Source: an uncultured Clostridium sp. (lineage in GTDB: Bacteria; Bacillota; Clostridia; TANB77; CAG-465). Taken from it: a stretch of 37,191 nt of DNA. Under the pieces are notes generated by a model, which saw only the letters and a list, made by a program, of their open reading frames with translations, ran no database searches and was not told where the DNA came from. The position numbers and the translations under genes are program-made. The stretch covers positions 1 through 37,191 of the forward strand of contig CANAIR010000018.1 of the NCBI GenBank assembly GCA_947361355.1. The letters are read 5' to 3'. Positions 27,321-35,241 of this stretch are shown here, in pieces; the stretch's first letter is position 1; each line of letters opens with the position of its first letter.

Positions 27321-27902
27321 TTGAGAAAGTTATTAATGCACACTTGTTGTGCTCCATGTTTTACATATATTCAAAAAGATATAAAAGAAAATGGAATATT
27401 AAATAATAATGATAAATTAGAAAGAGTAGATTATACTGCTTGTTTTTATAATCCTACTATTCATCCAAAAGTAGAATATGAAAGAAGAAAAAATGCTTTT
27501 GTTGAATTTTGCAAATTAAAGGAAGTAAAAAATGTAGTACTTGATGAGTACGATTTGAATGGGTTTGCAAAACATGTAGTGGAGGATGTTGGAGAGAATA
27601 AGAGGTATACTATACGTTGTGAGTATTGTTATTATAAAAGATTAAAGAGAGTATTTGAGTATGCAAAGGAAAATAAATTTGATATAGTTTCAACTACACT
27701 TACTATAAGTCCGTATCAAAATCATGATATAATAAAAAGGGTAGGAAAAGAACTGGAAAAAGAATATGGCATAGAATTTATATATGTAGATTATAGGGAA
27801 CATTTTAGAGAAGGTCAAAAAATGGCAAGAGAGATTGAAATGTATATGCAAAAATATTGTGGGTGTATTTTTTCAATAGACTCAGGAAAGTGGGTATATT
27901 AA
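27321..27902 (+). CDS. queH: Epoxyqueuosine reductase QueH
   Basis: Reduces epoxyqueuosine to queuosine in tRNA, the last step of the pathway that tgt begins. QueH is the non-cobalamin alternative to QueG. The product is 193 aa. The iron-sulfur ligand cysteines are present: C9, C10 and C13 in HTCCAPC, C100 and C103 in RCEYCYYKRL, C180 and C182 in YCGCIFS. STTLTISPYQNHDII and YVDYREHFREGQ are further signatures. The start is TTG at 27321, one base after the ruvB stop, with GGAG in the end of ruvB. The next ATG would remove the first strand. It sits in the ruvB operon, a recurrent clostridial arrangement. Confidence 0.93.
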   Translation: MRKLLMHTCCAPCFTYIQKDIKENGILNNNDKLERVDYTACFYNPTIHPKVEYERRKNAFVEFCKLKEVKNVVLDEYDLNGFAKHVVEDVGENKRYTIRCEYCYYKRLKRVFEYAKENKFDIVSTTLTISPYQNHDIIKRVGKELEKEYGIEFIYVDYREHFREGQKMAREIEMYMQKYCGCIFSIDSGKWVY

Positions 27903-27903
27903 T

Positions 27904-28788
27904 ATGAGTAAAAAAGGTTATTCCAAAGGAGAGTTAAAGGCAAGAAGAACACTTAAATTTGTAGCTATCTTAGTCACTATAATAATCATTATTTGTATAT
28001 GTTTTTTTGTATTTGTTGTATTTAAAAATAATATAGTAATGGAAAAAGTAGATTATACATCATCAAGTGTTTCAGATGATGTAGTAAATAACGCTACACC
28101 AATTATATTAAATAATGCTGTTATTGGTGCAACATATAATAAGCAGTGGGTAGCATCTGAAAGTTATTATTTTAGAAATCAAAATAAACTTGTAGATATA
28201 GATATATATAATGATTCAGGCAAAAAGGGAAAATACAAAATAACAAATTATGCAAATTCTGATTCAAGCGGAACTTTTTATGTTACAACTGATACACTAA
28301 ATTCATCAGAAGAGTTCTTAGCAGTGGGAAGCTCTAAGACTGATATTATGATGCAACCTGCAAAACAAATTTTAACTGTTACAGATGAAGATATTAAATT
28401 AGTAAAAAAAGCATTAGGAGTTTATAAAATATTTAATACAACAATTAAAATAAATAGTGTACATAGTGTAAATATTGATACAAATAATAGAGGAAAGATA
28501 TATTGTGTAACAAATGAATCTGGAAAATCTAGTGGCGCATATAGTGCAGTAATATATATATCAAATGTTGGTAAATCATATATTATAAAATATAATTACA
28601 TAAAAGATTTAAAAAATTCTTCTGATTGGCCTATATATAGTTTTAAATTTTTAGCAGATTTAAACCAAGATGGAATAAATGATATTATAATTCAAGAAAC
28701 AAAAGAATTTGATGTAAAATATGATGTTATAGAATTTAAAAATAATAAGTTTGTAGAGGTTTTATCAACTCAAATGAAAATGAAGTAA
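27904..28788 (+). CDS. Membrane-anchored protein with a Ca-binding-like loop
   Basis: Function not recognised. It is 294 aa with a basic cytoplasmic start, one membrane helix (about residues 20-42, AILVTIIIIICICFFVFVVF) and a long outer domain. Near the C-terminus ADLNQDGINDIIIQE matches the D-x-N-x-D-G-x-x-D calcium loop of FG-GAP/VCBS-type repeats. The preceding part is beta-rich, Ser/Asn-rich and has a region TINSVHSVNIDTNNRGKIY. The ATG comes one base after the queH stop, so it is the third gene of the operon. A role at the cell surface is inferred from topology only. Confidence 0.75.
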   Translation: MSKKGYSKGELKARRTLKFVAILVTIIIIICICFFVFVVFKNNIVMEKVDYTSSSVSDDVVNNATPIILNNAVIGATYNKQWVASESYYFRNQNKLVDIDIYNDSGKKGKYKITNYANSDSSGTFYVTTDTLNSSEEFLAVGSSKTDIMMQPAKQILTVTDEDIKLVKKALGVYKIFNTTIKINSVHSVNIDTNNRGKIYCVTNESGKSSGAYSAVIYISNVGKSYIIKYNYIKDLKNSSDWPIYSFKFLADLNQDGINDIIIQETKEFDVKYDVIEFKNNKFVEVLSTQMKMK

Positions 28789-28810
28789 ATAAAAATAAAA
28801 TATAAATATA

Positions 28811-28847
28811 AATATAAATTCCATCTATTATAGGTGGAATTTATATT
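28811..28847 (+). terminator. Long hairpin after the ruvB operon
   Basis: 17-bp stem (28811-28827 with 28831-28847, one G-U pair) with a 3-base loop. No clear T run follows, so termination is plausible but not certain. Confidence 0.55.
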
Positions 28848-28907
28848 ACTGATTTGTATTGGCTTTTTATAATATATATTGTAAATTTACTAGAAAAGAG
28901 TGATAAT

Positions 28908-29798
28908 GTGATTTTAAATGTTAGTGGAAGAACTGATATAGTAGCTTTTTATACTGAATGGTTTATGAAAAGATATGAGGAAGGGTTTGTTGATGTAAGA
29001 AATCCTTTTTACCCTAAAAATATTAGTAGGATAAGTTTTAAAAATGTAGATGTAATAGTTTTTTGTACCAAAAATCCTATACCTATAGTAGATAAAATTG
29101 AAAAAATAAAAATACCAATTATATTTCATATAACATTGACATCATATAAAGATGATATTGAACCAAATGTTCCAAATAAGTCTATGATTATCAATGCTAT
29201 AAAACAAATAGCAAATAAAATTGGAAAGGATAGAATATATATAAGATATGATCCTATTTTTCTAAATAATAAATATAATGTAGAATATCATATAAAAGCC
29301 TTTGATAGAATGTGTAGTTTACTTGAAGGTTATACAAATAGTATTATTGTATCTTTTATAGATGATTATAAAAATGTAAGAAATAATATAGATGTGCTAA
29401 GATTAAAGAAATTTTCTATAAAAGATTTAAGAGAAATTGGAATAAATTTTTCTAAAAGTGCAAGAAAATATGGTATGTCTGTTCAAACATGTAGTGAAGA
29501 AAATAGGCTTACTGAATATGGTTTTATTTGTAGAGATTGTGTAACAAAAGAAATAGTTAAAGATGTGTCAGGAAAAGAATACACAAAAAAATGGAGGGCA
29601 AGAAATAACAAAAATTGTTCTTGTGTAGAGATGGTAGATATTGGTGTATATAATTCTTGTAAACATTTTTGTAAATATTGTTATGCAAATTATGATGAAA
29701 GGAAAGTAAATCAAAATTTTTTGAAACATGATGTAAATTCATCTTTACTTATTGGAAATATAAATGAATATGATGTTATAAAAGAAAGAATAAAATAA
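28908..29798 (+). CDS. DUF1848 family protein, radical-SAM-like Cys motif
   Basis: Member of the DUF1848 family, whose function is not established. The start is GTG at 28908 behind AGAGTGAT. The frame is open back to 28854, but that part is not family-like. The product is 296 aa and begins MILNVSGRTDIVAFYTEWF, the family hallmark. Other conserved blocks are VFCTKNPIPI, FHITLTSY and RYDPIFL. Near the C-terminus CKHFCKYC gives C251, C255 and C258, a C-x3-C-x2-C like radical-SAM clusters but at the unusual C-terminal end. Additional cysteines at 208, 211, 237 and 239 could bind a second cluster. It is monocistronic. Confidence 0.88.
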   Translation: MILNVSGRTDIVAFYTEWFMKRYEEGFVDVRNPFYPKNISRISFKNVDVIVFCTKNPIPIVDKIEKIKIPIIFHITLTSYKDDIEPNVPNKSMIINAIKQIANKIGKDRIYIRYDPIFLNNKYNVEYHIKAFDRMCSLLEGYTNSIIVSFIDDYKNVRNNIDVLRLKKFSIKDLREIGINFSKSARKYGMSVQTCSEENRLTEYGFICRDCVTKEIVKDVSGKEYTKKWRARNNKNCSCVEMVDIGVYNSCKHFCKYCYANYDERKVNQNFLKHDVNSSLLIGNINEYDVIKERIK

Positions 29799-29804
29799 AA
29801 CTAT

Positions 29805-29873
29805 AAAAAAAGAACAAAAGTATAGTTGAAGTGAACCAAAAAAAGTTCACTTCATAACTTTTGTTCTTTTTTA
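29805..29873. terminator. Strong bidirectional terminator
   Basis: Two-part stem: AAAAAAGAACAAAAGT with its complement (outer, 16 bp) and TGAAGTGAAC/GTTCACTTCA (inner, 10 bp), a small internal loop and loop CAAAAAAA. It ends in T6 and separates the convergent DUF1848 and 700-aa genes. Confidence 0.88.
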
Positions 29874-29903
29874 CGACTTAAATTTCTTTAATACAAGAAA
29901 TTA

Positions 29904-32006
29904 TTAAATTATTAAATTACCAACTTTGTTATAAAGGTTTCCGGCAACATTGAAAAAGATATTATTTTCAATATAAACAGGAGTTATGTTACCAGCGGTT
30001 ATGACTTCATTAAAACCTAGTTCACTTACTAAATAAACAGAAGTAATTTTTTTGTTTTTTATTTTGTAAATGATAACAAAATCTTTATTAATAAATTCTA
30101 ATTTAAAATATCCAGTAGACGTATATAAATTATTGTTATTACAGTCTTTATTTAAATCCTTTAGATTAATTAATTGTAATGATTTATTATGATTAGATGA
30201 TACTAACAAAAATTCATTTATAGTATAAATATGTTCATATCCACCAGGAGAAGAATTAATTAATTCAATAAGTTCCTCTTTTGAATGAATAAATAATGAA
30301 ACATACTTATGCTTAGTAGTATCATATACTTTGAATAAAGTATATCCTTGTTTAGTTAAATATGGTATTAAAATTTGGCTTTCTTCTCTTAATTGAGCTA
30401 TATTATATGTTTTAAAATTTTTAATAAGTAAAACGTCTTTACACTTATTGTTATTAAAAATTAAAATATAATTGTTATTTAATGGCTTAAAGTAGTTGCT
30501 TTTATCTGTAAAGCTATGTAAAGTTTCATTAAGTTCGTTTAAAATTTTTCTGCATTTACCATCACTATCATATTTTAGATAAATTAATTTTATACTTAGT
30601 TCAGGGTACTGCTGCCCATGAAAATCTTCTTTTACCTTATTATAAGTATCATAAACAAATATTTTTACACTATAATCTTTATTAAACTTTACTACAGTAT
30701 TTAAATTAAAATCAAAAATACCAATTTTTTTACCATCTTTTACTATGTAGCCACACATTAGCATATTATTATAATCTTTAAGGATTTCGTATGTTATACC
30801 TCTTTGAGCTTTGAGCACTTTATTAGAGGAGGCAGAATGTATTTTAATACATTCATTATCCTTTATAAAAAGAAATAATTTTTCATTATTTTTACAATTG
30901 CAAGCAACAATATTGATATCGTTTCTTTTGGTTTTAATTACTTCTTCTGAATCGTAATTGTAATATGCAATACATTTTCCAGCTCTAATCTTTTTAATAT
31001 AAGAGTTATACTCATCAATAACAAGATAAGTCTCCTGAATGCAATTACTGTTTTTTGGATTTACAGATACAATAGTTTCGAAGTTATAATTAAGAATTTT
31101 TATACACTTATTTTTGAAAAATATTTGAATCAATTTTTCCTGTTTGTTTATTGTATAGTACCATCTTTCATCATTAATATCGAGTGTATTTTCTCTAAGT
31201 ATTACATTTTTTTGTGAATTTATGAAAACTATTTTTTTTATTTGGTCATTTATACTTCCAGTTATTATTAATTCACAATCTGTAATTTTATTATAACTGT
31301 AAATTGACAAGCTAAGGTCCTCATCTGAATATAGATAATCATGTAATGAGATAATACTATCGTATTGAAAAATTGTATAGCACCTTTCATTGTTATAAGA
31401 ACATTCTAATATATATTTTATAGATGAGGAATATTGGCAATTAATAAATTTAAAGTAACCTAAGTCAGATTTTAAAATTAAATTACGATTATTTGAATAA
31501 ATAGCTTTTATTTTATTATCTTCTGTTTCAAAATAGAAATCATCTTTTATAAGAAATAAAGTATTACAATATGAGCCTTTGATGATTTCTTTTGATTTTA
31601 AAACATCGTATACTATGGTTGCTTTATTTATTTCAGCTATATTAATAATTAAAGAATATGGAGTAGGTATCACATCTACTATCTGATCTTCATTTGCTGA
31701 AAATATTTTTACTCCATTAGAGTTATATATAGCTACTATGTTGGAACATATATACTCTAATATATAGTTTTTTGCATAGTATGTAAATCTTTCATCTTTA
31801 ATTTTAATAATTAAAAAATTACTGCCATTATTTGATTGTATAAGTGGATACATGTCATCTGAGTATATACCAATACATTTATTATCAGAGCATTCTTTGA
31901 TAAAGTCTATTTCATATTTACTACTTGGGTTGAGTGTTTTTTTGTAAGTTAATGTTAAGTTATTACTTTTGTTGTTTAAGATATTTTTGCTAGTTTGGAT
32001 ACGCAT
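29904..32006 (-). CDS. Large orphan protein, 700 aa, beta-rich
   Basis: Function not recognised. On its strand AGGAGG lies 8 bases before the ATG, so translation should be strong. There is no signal peptide or membrane helix. The protein is almost entirely short strands and turns about 45-60 residues apart, with recurring units of the type '..KxIxIFxxNxxxIIxxxR' (for example KCIKILNYNFETIVSV, KKIGIFDFNLNTVVKF and ECIKIHSASSNKVLKA). This recalls a multi-bladed beta-propeller, which is inference from pattern. It is rich in Asn, Ile, Lys and Tyr, with about 15 cysteines not arranged as a metal site. It is monocistronic, with a palindrome in its upstream region. Similar large cytoplasmic orphans are common in uncultured Clostridia. 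Confidence 0.75.
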   Translation of the reverse strand: MRIQTSKNILNNKSNNLTLTYKKTLNPSSKYEIDFIKECSDNKCIGIYSDDMYPLIQSNNGSNFLIIKIKDERFTYYAKNYILEYICSNIVAIYNSNGVKIFSANEDQIVDVIPTPYSLIINIAEINKATIVYDVLKSKEIIKGSYCNTLFLIKDDFYFETEDNKIKAIYSNNRNLILKSDLGYFKFINCQYSSSIKYILECSYNNERCYTIFQYDSIISLHDYLYSDEDLSLSIYSYNKITDCELIITGSINDQIKKIVFINSQKNVILRENTLDINDERWYYTINKQEKLIQIFFKNKCIKILNYNFETIVSVNPKNSNCIQETYLVIDEYNSYIKKIRAGKCIAYYNYDSEEVIKTKRNDINIVACNCKNNEKLFLFIKDNECIKIHSASSNKVLKAQRGITYEILKDYNNMLMCGYIVKDGKKIGIFDFNLNTVVKFNKDYSVKIFVYDTYNKVKEDFHGQQYPELSIKLIYLKYDSDGKCRKILNELNETLHSFTDKSNYFKPLNNNYILIFNNNKCKDVLLIKNFKTYNIAQLREESQILIPYLTKQGYTLFKVYDTTKHKYVSLFIHSKEELIELINSSPGGYEHIYTINEFLLVSSNHNKSLQLINLKDLNKDCNNNNLYTSTGYFKLEFINKDFVIIYKIKNKKITSVYLVSELGFNEVITAGNITPVYIENNIFFNVAGNLYNKVGNLII

Positions 32007-32044
32007 ATTTTTTCCTCCTAATAAAATAGTTAATTATTATATTT

Positions 32045-32066
32045 CCTTATAATAATCATTATAAGG
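32045..32066 (-). promoter_or_regulatory. 22-bp palindrome upstream of the 700-aa gene
   Basis: CCTTATAAT, AATC, ATTATAAGG: 9-bp perfect arms. It lies 38 bases before the minus-strand start, adjacent to a TATAAT (32041-32036, minus strand), so it could be an operator overlapping the promoter. Confidence 0.5.
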
Positions 32067-32120
32067 TTTACTTAAAAGTACAAAAAGTATATCATAATTA
32101 CATAAAAATTTCAATAGTTA

Positions 32121-32150
32121 TTGACTTTTATGTTATATATGAGGTATAAT
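32121..32150 (+). promoter_or_regulatory. Promoter of the thrS leader
   Basis: TTGACT (32121-32126), 18-base spacer, TATAAT (32145-32150). Confidence 0.8.
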
Positions 32151-32156
32151 ATTAGT

Positions 32157-32385
32157 AACGTTGATGGGACGAGTAAAAATATATACTGCTAAAAGAGAGA
32201 ACTAGTCATGGGCTGGAAGCTAGTTGAGAGTAAGGATATTTTGAAGACTACCCCGGAGTTAGTAGGAAACTACCGTTGATTTCGTAAAATCAAAATGAAG
32301 TAAAAATTAGGGTGGAACCGTGTAATAGATATATTGCACCCCTATGGATAAAGATGTAGTCCATAGGAGTGCATTTTTGTTATAA
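32157..32385 (+). promoter_or_regulatory. T-box riboswitch leader of thrS
   Basis: This fills most of the 464-base gap before thrS. It has a Stem I region with AGAGA near 32195, distal loop ATGGGCTGGAAG near 32208-32219 and GAGAGTAAGGA after it. Next is a specifier loop with GAAG followed by ACT-ACC (32247-32252), both threonine codons. The T-box itself is AGGGTGGAACCGTG (32309-32322). The terminator is TGCACCCCTATGGA (32335-32348) with TCCATAGGAGTGCA (32360-32373), one mismatch, then T5. Uncharged tRNA-Thr should pair with the specifier and T-box, form the antiterminator and allow thrS transcription. Confidence 0.95.
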
Positions 32386-32470
32386 AAAAGGGGAAAAAAA
32401 CTATGTATAGAAAAGTCACGTGTGTAAAATTATGAATTAATTTTAGTAATGTAAAAAAGGAGTGAAAGTA

Positions 32471-34237
32471 ATGAAATATATAAATAATAAAGGTGAAATT
32501 TATGAAGGGGACGTTGATTTAAATGTACTAAGGCATACAACATCCCATATAATGGCACAAGCTATAAAAAGATTGTATCCTAATGCTAAACTTGCAATAG
32601 GTCCATCAATTGATAATGGATTTTATTATGATATCGATGATATTGAAATAGGGCAAGATGATTTAGAAAAAATAGAAGCAGAAATGAAGAAAATAATAAA
32701 AGAAAATTTAAAAATAGAAACTTTTAAACTTCCTAGAAAAGAAGCATTAGAGCTTATGAATTCAAAAAACGAACCATATAAAGTTGAACTAATAAATGAT
32801 TTACCAGATGATGAAGAATTATCTTTTTTTAAACAAGGTGAATTTGTAGATTTATGTGTAGGTCCACATTTGTTATACACTAAAGCAGTAAAAGCATTTA
32901 AACTTTTAAATATAACAGGAGCATATTGGAGAGGAAATGAAAATAACAAAATGCTTCATAGAATATATGGAACTGCATTTGAAAATAAAGAACAATTACA
33001 AGCTCATCTTGATATGATGGAAGAGGCCAAAAAAAGAGATCATAGAAAATTAGGTAGTCAGTTAGAATTGTTTTTCTTAGATGAAACAGCACCTGGTATG
33101 CCATATTGGTTACCAAAAGGAATGAAAATGTTAAATACTTTAATTGAGTTTTGGAGAAATATCCATGAAGAAAGGGGATATCAAGAGTTTTCAGGACCTC
33201 AACTTAATAGTAGCTCACTTTGGAAAACTTCAGGTCACTGGGATCATTACAAAGAAGATATGTTTATACTTACTGATGTTGACGGTAATGAACAAGCTTT
33301 AAAACCAATGAATTGTCCAAACTCTATAAAAGTGTTTTCGTCAAAGCTTAGGAGCTATAAAGAATTACCATTAAGATTTAGTGATATAGATGTAATACAT
33401 AGAAATGAAAAATCTGGTCAACTAAATGGACTATTTAGAGTTAGAATGTTTAGACAAGATGATTCTCATAACTATGTTACAGAAGAACAAATAGGATCTG
33501 AGATTAAAGATATAATAGAAATAGCAAAGAAAATTTATGGTGTATTTGGACTTGATTTTGTATTAACACTTTCTACAAGACCAGATGATTATATGGGTGA
33601 AATTGAGGTATGGGATAAAGCAGAGTCTGATTTAAAAAATGTACTTGATGAAATTTGTGGAAAAGATAATTACATAATAAATGAAGGTGATGGAGCGTTC
33701 TATGGTCCTAAAATAGATATAAAAATGAAAGATTGTCTAGGACGTCAGTGGCAAATGGGAACTGTACAACTTGACTTTCAATTGCCAAGTAGATTTAATA
33801 TTTCATATGTAGATAAAGATGGAGAAAAGAAAACACCTATATTAATTCATAGAGCAATACTTGGCTCATTTGAAAGATTTATTGGTATACTTACTGAACA
33901 TTTTGCTGGTGCATTTCCACTTTGGCTATCTCCAGTGCAAGTAAAAATTTTACCAATATCTGAAAATGAAGTAGAGTATGCAAATGAAATTAAAGATAGA
34001 TTAAAAAAATCAGGATATAGAATAGAAGTAGATTCATCTAATGAGAAGATTGGTTATAAAATTAGAAGTGCACAGCTTGAAAAAGTACCATATATGATAG
34101 TTTTAGGAAAAAATGAAATTGAAAATAATAATATATCGATAAGATCAAGAAGTGGAGAAAAAATTGATTCTATAACAGTAGATAATTTTATAGCGAGAAT
34201 AAATAATGAAATAGAGGAAACATTTAATAAAATATAA
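32471..34237 (+). CDS. thrS: Threonyl-tRNA synthetase lacking the TGS domain
   Basis: Charges tRNA-Thr. The start is the ATG at 32471 behind AAAGGAGTGA; the GTG at 32462 lies in that site. At 588 aa it is about 50 residues shorter than the usual 635-645, because the N-terminal TGS domain is missing. The editing domain starts almost at once, with H22 and H26 in RHTTSH and C129 and H133 in DLCVGPH all kept. The catalytic core has zinc ligands C282 (MNCPN), H333 (QDDSH) and H460 (IHRAI), and motif 3 GSFERFIGILTEH. The C-terminal anticodon-binding domain begins near 490. No upstream frame encodes a TGS remnant. It is controlled by the T-box and ends in a terminator. Confidence 0.96.
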   Translation: MKYINNKGEIYEGDVDLNVLRHTTSHIMAQAIKRLYPNAKLAIGPSIDNGFYYDIDDIEIGQDDLEKIEAEMKKIIKENLKIETFKLPRKEALELMNSKNEPYKVELINDLPDDEELSFFKQGEFVDLCVGPHLLYTKAVKAFKLLNITGAYWRGNENNKMLHRIYGTAFENKEQLQAHLDMMEEAKKRDHRKLGSQLELFFLDETAPGMPYWLPKGMKMLNTLIEFWRNIHEERGYQEFSGPQLNSSSLWKTSGHWDHYKEDMFILTDVDGNEQALKPMNCPNSIKVFSSKLRSYKELPLRFSDIDVIHRNEKSGQLNGLFRVRMFRQDDSHNYVTEEQIGSEIKDIIEIAKKIYGVFGLDFVLTLSTRPDDYMGEIEVWDKAESDLKNVLDEICGKDNYIINEGDGAFYGPKIDIKMKDCLGRQWQMGTVQLDFQLPSRFNISYVDKDGEKKTPILIHRAILGSFERFIGILTEHFAGAFPLWLSPVQVKILPISENEVEYANEIKDRLKKSGYRIEVDSSNEKIGYKIRSAQLEKVPYMIVLGKNEIENNNISIRSRSGEKIDSITVDNFIARINNEIEETFNKI

Positions 34238-34275
34238 AGAAATATTTTATATAATATAAAAAAAGTATTGAAAAT

Positions 34276-34320
34276 AAAAAATGAGTTTTAAACATATTAT
34301 TGATTAAAACTCATTTTTTT
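34276..34320. terminator. Bidirectional terminator after thrS
   Basis: Perfect 16-bp stem, 34276-34291 with 34304-34319, 12-base loop, with A6 and T8 flanks. It serves thrS and the convergent zinc-ribbon gene. Confidence 0.85.
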
Positions 34321-34365
34321 TACTCTATTTATAGGTTACCATTTATTTTTCCCTTTCTGTAATTA

Positions 34366-34617
34366 TTAAAGCTTAAGTGCTTTGTTTTTTACCCTTTCGG
34401 GAATTTCCTTTTGATTTATTTCGTTAAAACAACCACAGAACGGACATATCACTCCATAATAGGAGGCTCCTTTTTTTCTGATGTCATTTTCTGAAACGTT
34501 TAGTACGTGGCCACAAGGTCTTTTACCTTCTTGTAAATGCCAGCCGCCTCTACCATTGCATTCTACTTTTTTTCTCCAAAGTTTGTGGGTAACCTGTTCA
34601 TTCTTAAATTTTGCCAT
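34366..34617 (-). CDS. Small zinc-ribbon protein, 83 aa, raised GC
   Basis: Function not recognised. Cysteines C20 (VECNG), C35 (RPCGH), C58 and C61 (CPFCGC) plus nearby histidines form a plausible zinc ribbon, with CPFCG the clearest knuckle. The protein is basic (KLWRKK, IPERVKNKALKL), suggesting contact with nucleic acid or the ribosome. On its strand AAGGAGG stands 8 bases before the ATG. Composition differs from the surroundings: the 60 bases from 34501 are near 48% GC, including GGCCAC and CCGCCT. Together with the 146-aa gene at 18.7 kb this marks it as possibly acquired. It has its own promoter with a palindrome at the predicted start. Confidence 0.8.
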   Translation of the reverse strand: MAKFKNEQVTHKLWRKKVECNGRGGWHLQEGKRPCGHVLNVSENDIRKKGASYYGVICPFCGCFNEINQKEIPERVKNKALKL

Positions 34618-34646
34618 TTTTTATTTCCTCCTTAAATTTTTTTGAG

Positions 34647-34698
34647 GTATTAAATTTGATACGCTATTAATTATATCATAGATTACATAAAAAGTAAA
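34647..34698 (-). promoter_or_regulatory. Promoter and operator-like palindrome of the zinc-ribbon gene
   Basis: On the minus strand TTTACT (34698-34693), 17-base spacer, TATAAT (34675-34670). Downstream, GTATTAAATTTGATAC (34647-34662) is a 16-bp palindrome with one mismatched pair, placed over the predicted transcription start. Confidence 0.5.
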
Positions 34699-34770
34699 TA
34701 GTGTTTTATATAATTTAATAATTATGTCGAAAAAGCAAGACGAGTTTTCTAGAAAAATCATTAAATATAC

Positions 34771-34799
34771 TTGCATTTTTATTTTTTATTATATATAAT
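34771..34799 (+). promoter_or_regulatory. Promoter of spoVS
   Basis: TTGCAT (34771-34776), 17-base spacer, TATAAT (34794-34799). This looks like sigma-A. The sigma-H type box known for B. subtilis spoVS was not recognised. A 5-bp palindrome GTAAC-N4-GTTAC (34810-34823) lies just past the start. Confidence 0.55.
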
Positions 34800-34854
34800 T
34801 ATTTATGTAGTAACAAACGTTACAAACAAATGAAAAATTATAGGGGGTAAAAAA

Positions 34855-35118
34855 ATGGATATATTGAAAGTATCAGCAAAATCTAGTCCAAACTCTGTTG
34901 CAGGAGCAATTGCAGGACTCGTAAAGGAAAATGGAAAGGCAGAAATGCAAGCAATTGGGGCAGGAGCAATTAATCAAGCAGTTAAGGCAGTTGCAATAGC
35001 TAGAGGTTTTGTTGCACCAACAGGTGTTGAACTTGTTTGTTCTCCAGCTTTTACAGAAGTTACAATTGATAATGAAGATAAAACAGGAATTAGATTTACA
35101 ATTGAACAAAAACTGTAA
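34855..35118 (+). CDS. spoVS: Stage V sporulation protein S
   Basis: Small Alba-fold protein needed for late sporulation in B. subtilis, where it also affects septation and development timing. It is 87 aa and nearly collinear with the 86-aa Bacillus protein: MDILKVSAKSSPNSVAGAI, AIGAGAINQAVKAVAIARG and FVAPTGVELVCSPAFTEV are conserved almost residue for residue. The ATG is behind TAGGGGG. It is monocistronic, ending in a perfect terminator. The Alba fold suggests nucleic-acid binding, though the molecular target is not established. Confidence 0.97.
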   Translation: MDILKVSAKSSPNSVAGAIAGLVKENGKAEMQAIGAGAINQAVKAVAIARGFVAPTGVELVCSPAFTEVTIDNEDKTGIRFTIEQKL

Positions 35119-35144
35119 TAGTTTAAAATAATAAAAAATATATT

Positions 35145-35190
35145 AGAAGCTCAAAAAGTAGAAAAAAGCTATCTTTTTGAGCTTCTTTAT
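35145..35190 (+). terminator. Terminator of spoVS
   Basis: Perfect 14-bp stem AGAAGCTCAAAAAG (35145-35158) / CTTTTTGAGCTTCT (35173-35186), 14-base loop. Confidence 0.8.
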
Positions 35191-35241
35191 GATATAATTT
35201 GTAAAAACAACAGATAATATATAAAGAGCAGGTGATATATT

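Noticed and set aside
34724-34798. Short open frame starting MSKKQDEFSRKIIKYTC, 24 codons
   Set aside because: No ribosome site precedes it, and it runs through the spoVS promoter boxes into a T-rich hydrophobic end.
34810-34823. GTAAC-N4-GTTAC before spoVS as a catabolite-repression (cre) site
   Set aside because: The central CG position and flanks do not fit the cre consensus. Arms of five bases are too short to claim an operator on their own.
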